A DNA stretch of 64,000 bases from Mycolicibacterium sp. S2-37 (lineage in GTDB: Bacteria > Actinomycetota > Actinomycetes > Mycobacteriales > Mycobacteriaceae): assembly GCF_017352375.1 (NCBI RefSeq), contig NZ_JAFEVR010000005.1, forward strand, positions 62,001 to 126,000. The letters are read 5' to 3'. This document shows positions 35,050 through 42,546 of this stretch, piece after piece. The position numbers and the translations under genes are program-made. Below the pieces are notes generated by a model. That model did not search any database. It saw only the letters and a list, made by a program, of their open reading frames with translations, and was not told where the DNA came from. Position 1 is the stretch's first letter, and each line of letters starts with the position of its first letter.

Positions 35050-35858
35050 AGCACCGCCAGTCGCGGCGCTGAGCCGCGCGCCCGCAGCCCCGCACCCGCC
35101 CGCCGGGTGAGTTCCCGTGAGCTGCCGAGCAATCCGTCCAGAACCAGAGCCCGCTTCACGTGGTGCTGCAGATCGTGCTCCTCGGTGAAACCGATACCCC
35201 CGAGCACCTGCTGGCAGTGCTTGGCCGCCGTCAGCGCGGCCTTACCGGCGGCCGCCTTGGCGAGCAGTGCGGTCAGATCGGGGTTGTCCACACCCGGCAG
35301 AGTCAGCGTCGCCTCGGCACCTTCGATGGCCACCAGCGTCTCGGCCAGCCGGTGTCGCACCGCTTGGAAGCCGGCGATGGGCTTGCCGAACTGCACCCGG
35401 TCCAACGCGTGCCGTCGGGCCAGCGCCAGCATCGCCCGTGCCGATCCCACGAGCCACCAGCCGACAGCCAACCGGGCCTCGGCCACCCGGATCGGATAAC
35501 CCTCCTCCTCACGGCGCAGCGGCAGGCCGCCGAGTGTCGGATCCAGGCTCTCCGGGCTGATGCGGTCCCACACCACCCAGGCGTTGCCCGCGTACGGCAG
35601 CGGAAGCTCCACAGTGTCGCCGATGGTGTTGCCCGTGGCATGCAACACCACGTCAACGAGAATCGATGCGTGCGAACCCGTTTCGCCGAGCAGCCGGAAG
35701 TACAGCGGAATCGCGGCCTCGGGTGCCTCGGTCAGCATGTCGGCCCAGCCGAGTCGGGTCAGGGCGGCATCGAGCTCGGGCCCGGAGGCCGACGACATGG
35801 TCTTGCGCAGCGATGATTCGAGCATCTCGAGTGATGCCTCGTCCATGACGGAGGTCAT
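35046..35858 (-). CDS. short acyl-CoA dehydrogenase-like subunit
   Basis: A 270-residue acyl-CoA dehydrogenase-fold protein, about 100 residues shorter than normal. The middle-domain hallmarks (SEPGAGSD-like) are absent, but the C-terminal helical domain is clear: RHALDRVQFGKPIAGFQAVRHRLAE, then QQVLGGIGFTEEHDLQHHVKR. It starts 2 nt after the full-length dehydrogenase gene at 35861-36994. Such long/short pairs form the alpha2beta2 enzymes of steroid catabolism (ChsE1-ChsE2, FadE28-FadE29 type), in which each FAD site uses both chains. I infer the same here. The start at MTSVMDE is chosen because the longer frame would overlap the upstream gene. Confidence 0.82.
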   Translation of the reverse strand: MTSVMDEASLEMLESSLRKTMSSASGPELDAALTRLGWADMLTEAPEAAIPLYFRLLGETGSHASILVDVVLHATGNTIGDTVELPLPYAGNAWVVWDRISPESLDPTLGGLPLRREEEGYPIRVAEARLAVGWWLVGSARAMLALARRHALDRVQFGKPIAGFQAVRHRLAETLVAIEGAEATLTLPGVDNPDLTALLAKAAAGKAALTAAKHCQQVLGGIGFTEEHDLQHHVKRALVLDGLLGSSRELTRRAGAGLRARGSAPRLAVL

Positions 35859-35860
35859 TG

Positions 35861-36994
35861 TCACTCCTTCCCGAGGTCGAGCAGGCGGCGGGCGATGATG
35901 TTGCGTTGCACTTCGGCGGTACCGCCGTAGATCGTCGCCGCCCGTGAGTAGAGGTATTCGGTGCGCCACTGCGTGTCGTCCAGCTCGACCGCGCCCGGCA
36001 GCAGATCGCGGACCGTGTCGTAGAGGCGTTGTTCGGCGTTGGCGAGCAGCACCTTGTCGATCGAGGTGTCCGGTCCCAGCTTGTGTCCCTCGGCCAGCCG
36101 GTGCTGGGTCGCCCGCGAGCGGCAGCGCAGCGTGTGCAGCGCCAGGTATGCCTCACCCATATCCGTGTCCACCACCTGGCCCTGTCGTTTCACCTGCTCG
36201 ACCAGCGCGTCGAACCGTGAGTACAGGTAGGCGATGCGCTGCCAGAAGCAGGTCGAACGTTCGTAAGGCAGCAGGTCCATCGCCAGGCGCCAGCCGTCGC
36301 CGGGATTGCCGAGCATGCGACTCGCGTCGACCGCGACGTCGTCGAAGTACACCTCACAGAATTCGTCGACACCGTGCATGGTGCGCAACGGGCGGACGGA
36401 GATGCCCGGGGTGTCCAGATCGACGAAGAAGGCGGTGATCGCCTCGTGGTTCGGCGTGTTCGCGTCACCGGTGCGGGTGAGCAGGATGCACCGGTGCGAG
36501 TACTGGGCGAAGCTGGTCCAGACCTTCTGGCCGTTGATGACATAGGTGTCGCCGTCCTGGACGGCACGCGTGGTCAGGGATGCGAGGTCACTGCCCGCAC
36601 CCGGCTCGGAGAAGCCCTGACACCACTGCTCTTCGCCGCTCAGCAGTTTCGGCACCATCTCGGCGGCCAGTTCGGGCGAGGCGTAGTCGATCATCGTCGG
36701 TGCGAGCACCTCGAGCATCGAATACGGTCCCGGCTCGGCGAGCCGGCGACCGACCACCTCCTCGCCCACGATGGCCCGCAGAATGTCCGGTCCGCCGAGT
36801 CCGCCCGCGCGCTCCGGCCAGCCGTAGCGGCCCCAGCCGCCGTCGTAGAGTGCGCGCTGGACGCGGGCGAACTGGCGCAGGTGTGCCTCCAGCGAATGGC
36901 CCTCAGCCGCGGAGGGTTCCACCAGATCGGCATTGTCGGCGAGCCATTCCCGCAGCGCGGTGCGGAAGGTGGTGGGCTCGTGGAGATCGGTCAT
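35861..36994 (-). CDS. acyl-CoA dehydrogenase (long subunit of a likely heteromer)
   Basis: A 377-residue dehydrogenase with WCQGFSEPGAGSDLASLTTRA near residue 125, YVINGQKVWTSFAQYS next, and C-terminal IYGGTAEVQRNIIARRLLDL. It overlaps the SnoaL-like gene by ATGA and is followed 2 nt later by the short dehydrogenase subunit. Heteromeric dehydrogenases of this type act on bulky CoA esters such as steroid side-chain or ring remnants rather than plain fatty acids. The assignment of partner is inferred from adjacency and size. Confidence 0.87.
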   Translation of the reverse strand: MTDLHEPTTFRTALREWLADNADLVEPSAAEGHSLEAHLRQFARVQRALYDGGWGRYGWPERAGGLGGPDILRAIVGEEVVGRRLAEPGPYSMLEVLAPTMIDYASPELAAEMVPKLLSGEEQWCQGFSEPGAGSDLASLTTRAVQDGDTYVINGQKVWTSFAQYSHRCILLTRTGDANTPNHEAITAFFVDLDTPGISVRPLRTMHGVDEFCEVYFDDVAVDASRMLGNPGDGWRLAMDLLPYERSTCFWQRIAYLYSRFDALVEQVKRQGQVVDTDMGEAYLALHTLRCRSRATQHRLAEGHKLGPDTSIDKVLLANAEQRLYDTVRDLLPGAVELDDTQWRTEYLYSRAATIYGGTAEVQRNIIARRLLDLGKE

Positions 36995-37446
36995 CCGGCG
37001 TCGGGCCTTCCGATGGCGTGCGGACGGCCGTGATCATGATCGCCACTGCGCCGGATGAACGTCATTGCGCGGGTTCTCAGCCGCCAACCGTCCTCGGTGC
37101 GCAGATAGGTGTCGCGGTAGTAGCCGATCCGCATGTCGTGCTGGGAGTGTTCGATGAAGCACAGCGGCTGTGTGCCGGTGGCGGTGTCGGCGCCCTCGGT
37201 CAGATCGATCAGCGCGGTGCCGGTCATGAACAGGCCTTTGGGCGCCGCATCGACCAGAACCGGGAACCGGTTGAGCGTGTACGTCTCGCCGAACGCGCTG
37301 TAGGTGCCGTCCGGCGTGAAAACGCTGATCAAACCGTCGATATCACCCTGGGTGATGGTCACCGCATATTTGGCGAGCATCTGTTGGATCTCGACCAGGT
37401 CATCGATCCGGGCCGAGGCCGAAGGTCGCTCAGTTGGTTGCGTCAT
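36991..37446 (-). CDS. SnoaL-like/NTF2-fold protein
   Basis: A 151-residue alpha+beta barrel protein of the SnoaL-like superfamily. The N-terminal helices DDLVEIQQMLAKYAVTITQGDIDGLISVF and the following TPDGTYSAFGE strand are typical, as is DGWRLRTRAM near the end. Family members include ketosteroid isomerase-like enzymes, dehydratases and the small subunits of ring-hydroxylating dioxygenases. A Rieske oxygenase gene lies in the same operon, so a beta-subunit-like or isomerase/hydratase role is possible. Overlaps its neighbours on both sides (4 nt and 17 nt). Confidence 0.75.
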   Translation of the reverse strand: MTQPTERPSASARIDDLVEIQQMLAKYAVTITQGDIDGLISVFTPDGTYSAFGETYTLNRFPVLVDAAPKGLFMTGTALIDLTEGADTATGTQPLCFIEHSQHDMRIGYYRDTYLRTEDGWRLRTRAMTFIRRSGDHDHGRPHAIGRPDAG

Positions 37447-38662
37447 TCTTGAAGACCTTACCGCCCTTCATTACGAAGTTGACCCGCTGTGTAACGGTGA
37501 TGTCGGCCAGGGGGTCGCCGGGCACGGCGATCACATCCGCGAGCTGGCCCTGGGCCAGCCGTCCGCGATCGGTGACGTTGATCAGATCGGCCGCGACGAC
37601 GGTGGCGGCTCGCAGGACCGCGGCCGGCGGCATGCCCCATTCGACGAGCGTGACCAGTTCGTCGGCGTTGCGGCCGTGCGGGATGGCTGGGGCGTCGGTG
37701 CCCACGGCGATCTTCACTCCGGCCTCGTACGCGGCCCTGATAGAGGTCTCGGCCTTGGGGAACATCTCCGCGGCCTTGTCCTGCAGCACCTTCGGGGCTT
37801 TCGACACATCCATCGCCTGGGCCAGGCGCCGGGTGGTGACCAGGAAGCGGTCGTTGTCGACGAGCATCTGGATCGCCTCGTCATCCATCAGGAAGCCGTG
37901 CTCGATGCAGTCGATCCCGCAGGCCACCGCATGCTTGACCGCCTCCGCGCCGTGGGTGTGGGCGGCGACCCGCAACCCGCGTCGATGCGCCTCGTCGACG
38001 ATCGCGCGCAACTCCTCGTCCGAATAGTGTTGCGCACCAGCCTCTCCGGTCAGTGACATCACACCGCCGGACACGCAGACCTTGATCAGTTGGGCGCCGT
38101 GCTTGATCTGGTAGCGCACCGCCTTGCGGATCTCGTCGACACCGTTGGCGATGCCCTCCTCGACGGTCAGCTCCAGCGCGCCGGGCATGAACGCCGCGAA
38201 CATGGTCGGATCGAGGTGGCCGCCCGTCGGGGTGATGGCGTGGCCCGCCGGTACGATCCGTGGACCGTCGATCCAGCCGGCGTCGATGGCCTTTCCGAGT
38301 GCCACGTCGAGCAGATAGCCGCCGGTCTTGACGAACAGACCGAGGTTGCGCACGGTGGTGAACCCGGCGCGCAGCGTGCGACGGGCATTGCCGACCGCAC
38401 GCAGCACCCGGGTCGGCGGATCGTCCTGCACCTGGGACAGGCCGGGATTCTCCCCCCGGCCGCCCATCAGCAGGTTGACCTCCATGTCCATCAGTCCCGG
38501 CAGCAGGATCGAGTCGCCGAGATCGACGACCTCGGCGCCGTCGGGGATGTCTCCGCCGACGGCGACGATGCGATCGCCGTCGATCGTGAGGATGCCGGGC
38601 CGGACGATCTCACCGGCGTCGACGTCGAGATAGCCCGCGGCTTTGAGGGTAAGGGTGGCCAC
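37430..38662 (-). CDS. amidohydrolase family protein lacking the HxH metal motif
   Basis: A 410-residue cyclic amidohydrolase-fold protein of the imidazolonepropionase/Xaa-Pro-dipeptidase-like group. Strand 1, normally PGLIDxHxH, reads LLPGLMDMEVNLLMGG, so both histidines are missing. The other ligands are present: Lys in LIKVCVSGG, His in VAAHTHGAEA, His in CIEHGFLMDD and Asp in AVGTDAPAIPHG. It could be a one-metal enzyme. I chose the GTG at 38662, 2 nt after the small protein stop, which begins at the conserved ATLTLKAAGYLDV. It overlaps the SnoaL-like gene by 17 nt. Confidence 0.8.
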   Translation of the reverse strand: MATLTLKAAGYLDVDAGEIVRPGILTIDGDRIVAVGGDIPDGAEVVDLGDSILLPGLMDMEVNLLMGGRGENPGLSQVQDDPPTRVLRAVGNARRTLRAGFTTVRNLGLFVKTGGYLLDVALGKAIDAGWIDGPRIVPAGHAITPTGGHLDPTMFAAFMPGALELTVEEGIANGVDEIRKAVRYQIKHGAQLIKVCVSGGVMSLTGEAGAQHYSDEELRAIVDEAHRRGLRVAAHTHGAEAVKHAVACGIDCIEHGFLMDDEAIQMLVDNDRFLVTTRRLAQAMDVSKAPKVLQDKAAEMFPKAETSIRAAYEAGVKIAVGTDAPAIPHGRNADELVTLVEWGMPPAAVLRAATVVAADLINVTDRGRLAQGQLADVIAVPGDPLADITVTQRVNFVMKGGKVFKNDATN

Positions 38663-38664
38663 CG

Positions 38665-38994
38665 TCAGACCACCGGCTCCTTGATCAGCTTGATGTAGGC
38701 CGCGCCGCTGTCGAGCACGCGCGGCTGCTTCCAGACCTCGACCGGAAAACTCACCATGACGATCGACTGTCCCAGATGCACCAGGGCCTTGGCATCGTCG
38801 GGCATGCCCTTGAGTGGGAAGCGGGCGTCGACGTAGACCATGATGTCCTCGAGCCGTGCCATACCGGCGTCGTAGAGCTCCTGCATCTCCTCCATCGAGG
38901 AGTTGAGCCGCTTCTGGTAGCGCTCCTCCTCGGTGGGCAGGCACCAGTCGGCGAAGCGTTCGAGGTCGGCGAATTCGGCGGGGAGCTTAGACAT
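38665..38994 (-). CDS. conserved small protein, Rieske-associated partner
   Basis: A 109-residue soluble acidic protein that I cannot assign to a named family. It begins MSKLPAEFADLERFADWCLPTEEERYQKR and contains the block SFPVEVWKQPRVLDSGAAY. A paralogue with the same order (PPEFADLEQFSDWCLPTEAERY, then SFPVECWKQPKV) follows the second Rieske gene at the window's right end. In both cases the gene starts right at the end of the Rieske gene (8-nt overlap here), which implies a functional partner such as a small subunit, chaperone or electron-transfer aid. No cofactor motif is visible; the two Trp and single Cys near residue 18 are shared. Confidence 0.75.
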   Translation of the reverse strand: MSKLPAEFADLERFADWCLPTEEERYQKRLNSSMEEMQELYDAGMARLEDIMVYVDARFPLKGMPDDAKALVHLGQSIVMVSFPVEVWKQPRVLDSGAAYIKLIKEPVV

Positions 38995-40348
38995 TCACTT
39001 CATCCTTTTCTGGCGCCTTCGCCTCGTTGGCGGCGTGCGTGCCGTTGACTGAGCCGTTGCCCTTGGCCTTCGCCGCCTTGTACCGGTCGACGTACTGGTG
39101 GGCTGTCATGTGCAGGTGACGCAGCAGGATCTCCTGATCGCACAGCGGGAAGTCGGTGACGACCCTGGTGCCGATCTGGGTCTGGGTGGCCTCCAGGGTG
39201 TTCGCGTCCTGGAACGCGTACTCCTTGAACGTCACCGCGGCCAGTTCCTGGGAGAGTCGCTCGCGCAGATTCCTCGGCGGCACGAAGTACAGGTCGGCCT
39301 CGAAGATGTGCTTGTCCACAGCGGTCGGCCAGTAGTTGTAGGTCAAATACCAGCCGGGTGCCCAGAACAGCAGCGTGAAGTTGGGGAAGAACTCGAATGA
39401 GTCGGTGCCCCAACTCTTGTGACGGCCTGGGTTGATCGCCGGCGGGAGTTCCTCGGGCAGGATGCCCTTGATGTCGGGGCGGTCCCACGGTCCGAACAGA
39501 CCGCTGTGCAGAATGCGCTCGATGGGCTTGACCATGTTGAGGTCCTTGGGCGGGCTCATGCCGCCCCAGGACGACACCATCGAGTGGTCGCCCTTGATGT
39601 CGTAGGCCAGCGCCTCGAACCCGAACTTGGCGAGCTTCTCGGCCTCCTCCTTCTCCGCCTGCTTCATGTGCAGGATCGGTGCGTGGTAGAACTCGGTGAA
39701 GGCGTCGATGAACAGCTTCCAGTTCGCGTTGATCTCCGAGCGGTAGCTGTAGTGCTCGGTCATCTCATGGAAGGGATAGCCCTCCAGGCCTTTGGCGAAG
39801 TCGCCGAGATACTCCCGCAACGGGGCGGCGTCCTTGTCGAAATTGATGAAGATGAAGCCTTCCCACACCTCGCAGCGCACGGGGACCAGACCGTACTGCT
39901 GCTTGTCGAGGTCGAAGAACTCACCCTCCTGTTGCACGAAGGTCAGATCGCCCTTGAGGTTGTAGCGCCACGCGTGGTACTTGCAGACGAATTGGCGGCA
40001 GCTTCCCGACGTCTCCTCGCCGGGGAAGTCGTTCCAGACCAGCTTGTTGCCGCGGTGGCGGCAGAAGTTGTAGAACGCCCGCACCTCGGCCTGATCGCCT
40101 TGGCCGTCCTTGACGATGATCACCGAGGTACCCGGACCGGCACACGGCATCTCGCGAGTGAAATAGCTGCCTTTCTTGGGCAGCTGCTCGACGCGGCCGA
40201 CCTTGAGCCAGGTCTTCTTGAAGATCGCCTCCTGTTCGAGCTTGAAGTGCTCGGGGTCGATCGAATCCTCGTAGTTGACCGGAGCGGTGCCGAGTTCGGG
40301 CCAGTTCTCGGTCCAGCTGCCGGCGTCCGGCTTTTTGAAGAATGCCAC
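38987..40348 (-). CDS. Rieske non-heme iron oxygenase, catalytic subunit
   Basis: A 453-residue ring-hydroxylating oxygenase alpha-type subunit. Rieske 2Fe-2S ligands CxH in FYNFCRHRGNKL (about residues 97-99) and CxxH in FVCKYHAWRY (about 122-125); mononuclear iron ligands in AFTEFYHAPILH (His near 221 and 226). The C-terminal ~30 residues (KGNGSVNGTHAANEAK) are a disordered tail lacking in the paralogue at 62435. It should hydroxylate a ring or side chain using O2 and electrons from an unidentified reductase and ferredoxin. Fourth-to-last role in a seven-gene operon; the start is preceded by a CMD-like gene 21 nt away. Confidence 0.9.
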   Translation of the reverse strand: MAFFKKPDAGSWTENWPELGTAPVNYEDSIDPEHFKLEQEAIFKKTWLKVGRVEQLPKKGSYFTREMPCAGPGTSVIIVKDGQGDQAEVRAFYNFCRHRGNKLVWNDFPGEETSGSCRQFVCKYHAWRYNLKGDLTFVQQEGEFFDLDKQQYGLVPVRCEVWEGFIFINFDKDAAPLREYLGDFAKGLEGYPFHEMTEHYSYRSEINANWKLFIDAFTEFYHAPILHMKQAEKEEAEKLAKFGFEALAYDIKGDHSMVSSWGGMSPPKDLNMVKPIERILHSGLFGPWDRPDIKGILPEELPPAINPGRHKSWGTDSFEFFPNFTLLFWAPGWYLTYNYWPTAVDKHIFEADLYFVPPRNLRERLSQELAAVTFKEYAFQDANTLEATQTQIGTRVVTDFPLCDQEILLRHLHMTAHQYVDRYKAAKAKGNGSVNGTHAANEAKAPEKDEVNV

Positions 40349-40369
40349 GGTGTAATTGCCTCTCTGCGG

Positions 40370-40897
40370 TCAGTGGGGATCGGGTTCGACGCCGAAAGTG
40401 TTGATGGCCATGGCGAGTGCGCCATAGCAGCCGATGGTGAAGATGAGATCCATGCGTTGTTGCTCGTCGAGGTGAGCGCTCAGGACCGACCAGGTCTGAT
40501 CGGAGACGTTCGCCCCGTCCTGCAGCTCGTCCACGGCGGTGAGGACCGCCTGGTCCAGTTCGTCGGCCGCCTCGCCGCGCGCCACACCGTCGATGAGTTC
40601 GTCGGTGAGGCCGACGTCGCGTCCCATGGTGACGTGGTGCTGCCACTCGTATTCGCACCTACTCCGGTGGGCGACTCGCAGCACGGCGAGCTCACGCAGC
40701 CGTGCGGGCAGGCGAGACCCGTACAGCAGGTGGAAGTTGAAGCGCAGAAAGCCCCTGGTGAGCTTCGGGTGACGCAGTAGCGTCGCGACGAGATTCCCCG
40801 TCGACTCGGGGTTGCGCCGCTCGGCGGGCATCAGTCCGGACAAGGCCTCGTCGACGTCGTCGTCCCACTGATCGGCCGGGAGGGGGGCCAACCGCAC
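40370..40897 (-). CDS. carboxymuconolactone decarboxylase/AhpD-family protein without CxxC
   Basis: A 175-residue all-helical CMD-family protein. The characteristic helix SRLPARLRELAVLRVAHRSR is followed by CEYEWQHHVTMGRDVGL, where the peroxidase CxxC is replaced by CEYE, so it is not a standard peroxidatic AhpD. The function may be a decarboxylase or isomerase in ring catabolism. A perfect AAGGAG directly abuts the ATG at 40903, leaving no spacer; the GTG two codons on (40897) is 6 nt away and is preferred. First gene of the seven-gene minus-strand operon downstream of the palindrome at 40941. Confidence 0.75.
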   Translation of the reverse strand: MRLAPLPADQWDDDVDEALSGLMPAERRNPESTGNLVATLLRHPKLTRGFLRFNFHLLYGSRLPARLRELAVLRVAHRSRCEYEWQHHVTMGRDVGLTDELIDGVARGEAADELDQAVLTAVDELQDGANVSDQTWSVLSAHLDEQQRMDLIFTIGCYGALAMAINTFGVEPDPH

Positions 40898-40940
40898 GGG
40901 CATCTCCTTCCGATGGATTTCGGCCGGTGACTCTCAACAG

Positions 40941-40957
40941 TGAGAATCAGGTTCTCA
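40941..40957. promoter_or_regulatory. operator candidate TGAGAAT-CAG-GTTCTCA
   Basis: Same length, spacing and arms as the palindrome at 31489-31505, with one arm base changed. It lies about 40 nt upstream of the CMD-like gene start and probably controls the Rieske operon. Confidence 0.62.
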
Positions 40958-41076
40958 TTTTCGACTAACAGGTTTCCACACGACGGCGGCGAAGGTCAAT
41001 AGACGGTGGCCGGGCGCCGCCCCGCCGGCTCCGGTCGGCTGCTGAAATTGCAGGCAGGTTTGGTTGCCGTCGTTGA

Positions 41077-41115
41077 TTCTCCCTGGCGGAGAAGCTAGTT
41101 TTCTCAGTAGGAGAA
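41077..41115. promoter_or_regulatory. array of four alternating TTCTC/GAGAA half-sites
   Basis: TTCTC (41077-41081), GAGAA (41089-41093), TTCTC (41101-41105) and GAGAA (41111-41115) lie at start-to-start spacings of 12, 12 and 10 nt, 44 nt upstream of the amidohydrolase start. The half-sites equal those of the other palindromes but are organised differently. Confidence 0.5.
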
Positions 41116-41158
41116 CACTCTGGGTGCGCGACGCCGAGTACCGCTCGAAAGGAATGCC

Positions 41159-42457
41159 GTGAAGCACGAAGACATGATCTTGATCAGCGTGGACGATCAC
41201 ATCATCGAGCCGCCCGGGATGTTCAAGAACCATCTGCCGGCGAAATACCGCGACGATGCACCCCGTCTCGTGCACAACCCGGACGGCTCGGACACCTGGC
41301 AGTTCCGCGACACCGTGATCCCGAATGTGGCGCTCAACGCGGTCGCCGGCCGGCCCAAGGAGGAGTACGGGCTCGAGCCGCAGGGCCTCGACGAGATCCG
41401 CAAGGGTTGTTACGACCCCGACGAGCGCGTGAAGGACATGAACGCCGGCGGTGTGCTCGCCACGATGAACTTCCCCTCCTTCCCCGGCTTCGCGGCGCGG
41501 CTCTTCGCCACCGAGGACGCCGAGTTCTCGATGGCGCTGGTACAGGCCTACAACGACTGGCACATCGACGAGTGGTGCGGAAGCAATCCCGGGCGCTTCA
41601 TCCCGATGGCCATCCCCGCGATCTGGGATCCGGAGTTGTGCGCTCAGGAGGTGCGTCGCGTGTCGAAGAAGGGCGTGCATTCGCTGACCTTCACCGAGAA
41701 TCCCTCGACGCTGGGCTACCCGTCGTTCCACGATCTGGAGCACTGGCGGCCGCTGTGGGAGGCATTGGTCGAGACCGAGACGATCATGAACGTGCACATC
41801 GGATCGTCGGGCAAGCTAGCCATCACCGCCCCGGACGCGCCGATGGACGTGATGATCACGCTGCAGCCCATGAACATCGTGCAGGCCGCCGCCGATCTGC
41901 TCTGGTCGGCGCCGATCAAAGAGTTCCCGACGCTGAAGATCGCGCTGTCCGAAGGGGGTACCGGGTGGATCCCCTACTTCCTCGACCGTGTGGACCGCAC
42001 GTACGACATGCACTCGACGTGGACCCACCAGAACTTCGGTGGCAAGCTGCCCTCCGAGGTGTTCCGCGAGCACTTCTTGACGTGCTTCATCTCCGATCCG
42101 GTCGGGGTCAAGAACCGCCACATGATCGGCATCGACAACATCTGCTGGGAGATGGACTACCCGCACTCCGACTCGATGTGGCCAGGCGCCCCTGAGGAAC
42201 TCGGCGCGGTGTTCGACACCTACGAGGTGCCCGACGACGAGATCAACAAGATCACCCACGAGAACGCGATCCGCTGGTACCACTTCGAGCCGTTCAAGCA
42301 CATCCCCAAGGACCAGGCCACCGTCGGCGCGCTGCGCAAGGCCGCCGAGGGGCACGACGTGTCCATCCGCGCACTCAGCCACGAGCGCAGCGGGGACAAG
42401 ACGAGCTTCGCCGACTTCCAGGCCAACGCCAAGGCGGTCAGCGGCGCACGCGACTGA
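41159..42457 (+). CDS. amidohydrolase family 2 (ACMSD-like) protein
   Basis: A 432-residue TIM-barrel hydrolase. ILISVDDHIIEPPGMF near residue 7 is the strand-1 motif (DDHxxE), MNVHIGSSG the strand-5 His, and NICWEMDYPHSDSMWPG the strand-8 Asp. It is longer than the relative at 15369-16541 because of a C-terminal segment carrying charged helices. Family chemistry is decarboxylation or hydrolysis of a carboxylated intermediate. Established work on related mycobacterial proteins places some near steroid and terpenoid degradation genes; whether this one follows suit is inference. First gene of a five-gene operon. Confidence 0.82.
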   Translation: MKHEDMILISVDDHIIEPPGMFKNHLPAKYRDDAPRLVHNPDGSDTWQFRDTVIPNVALNAVAGRPKEEYGLEPQGLDEIRKGCYDPDERVKDMNAGGVLATMNFPSFPGFAARLFATEDAEFSMALVQAYNDWHIDEWCGSNPGRFIPMAIPAIWDPELCAQEVRRVSKKGVHSLTFTENPSTLGYPSFHDLEHWRPLWEALVETETIMNVHIGSSGKLAITAPDAPMDVMITLQPMNIVQAAADLLWSAPIKEFPTLKIALSEGGTGWIPYFLDRVDRTYDMHSTWTHQNFGGKLPSEVFREHFLTCFISDPVGVKNRHMIGIDNICWEMDYPHSDSMWPGAPEELGAVFDTYEVPDDEINKITHENAIRWYHFEPFKHIPKDQATVGALRKAAEGHDVSIRALSHERSGDKTSFADFQANAKAVSGARD

Positions 42458-42470
42458 CGGGTGCAGGCGG

Positions 42471-42504
42471 TCACCGGCGCGGCGGACAGCGATCGCGCCG
42501 GTGA
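42471..42504. terminator. 11-bp perfect stem-loop between amidohydrolase and ACAD genes
   Basis: TCACCGGCGCG (42471-42481) and CGCGCCGGTGA (42494-42504) form a perfect GC-rich stem around a 12-nt loop, 13 nt after the stop codon. There is no T-run, as often in actinobacterial hairpin terminators. Partial termination or mRNA stabilisation within the operon would both fit. Confidence 0.45.
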
Positions 42505-42546
42505 ACTGCTGTGCGACAGGGCTTTGCAACGAAAGAGGGGACTGCA

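Larger units (their letters stand above)
40904..41158. promoter_or_regulatory. divergent regulatory region with multiple GAGAA/TTCTC sites
   Basis: A 255-nt intergenic region between the minus-strand Rieske operon and the plus-strand amidohydrolase operon. It holds one TGAGAAT-N3-GTTCTCA palindrome close to the minus-strand start and four alternating half-sites (41077-41115) close to the plus-strand start. No gene is evident. Confidence 0.6.
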
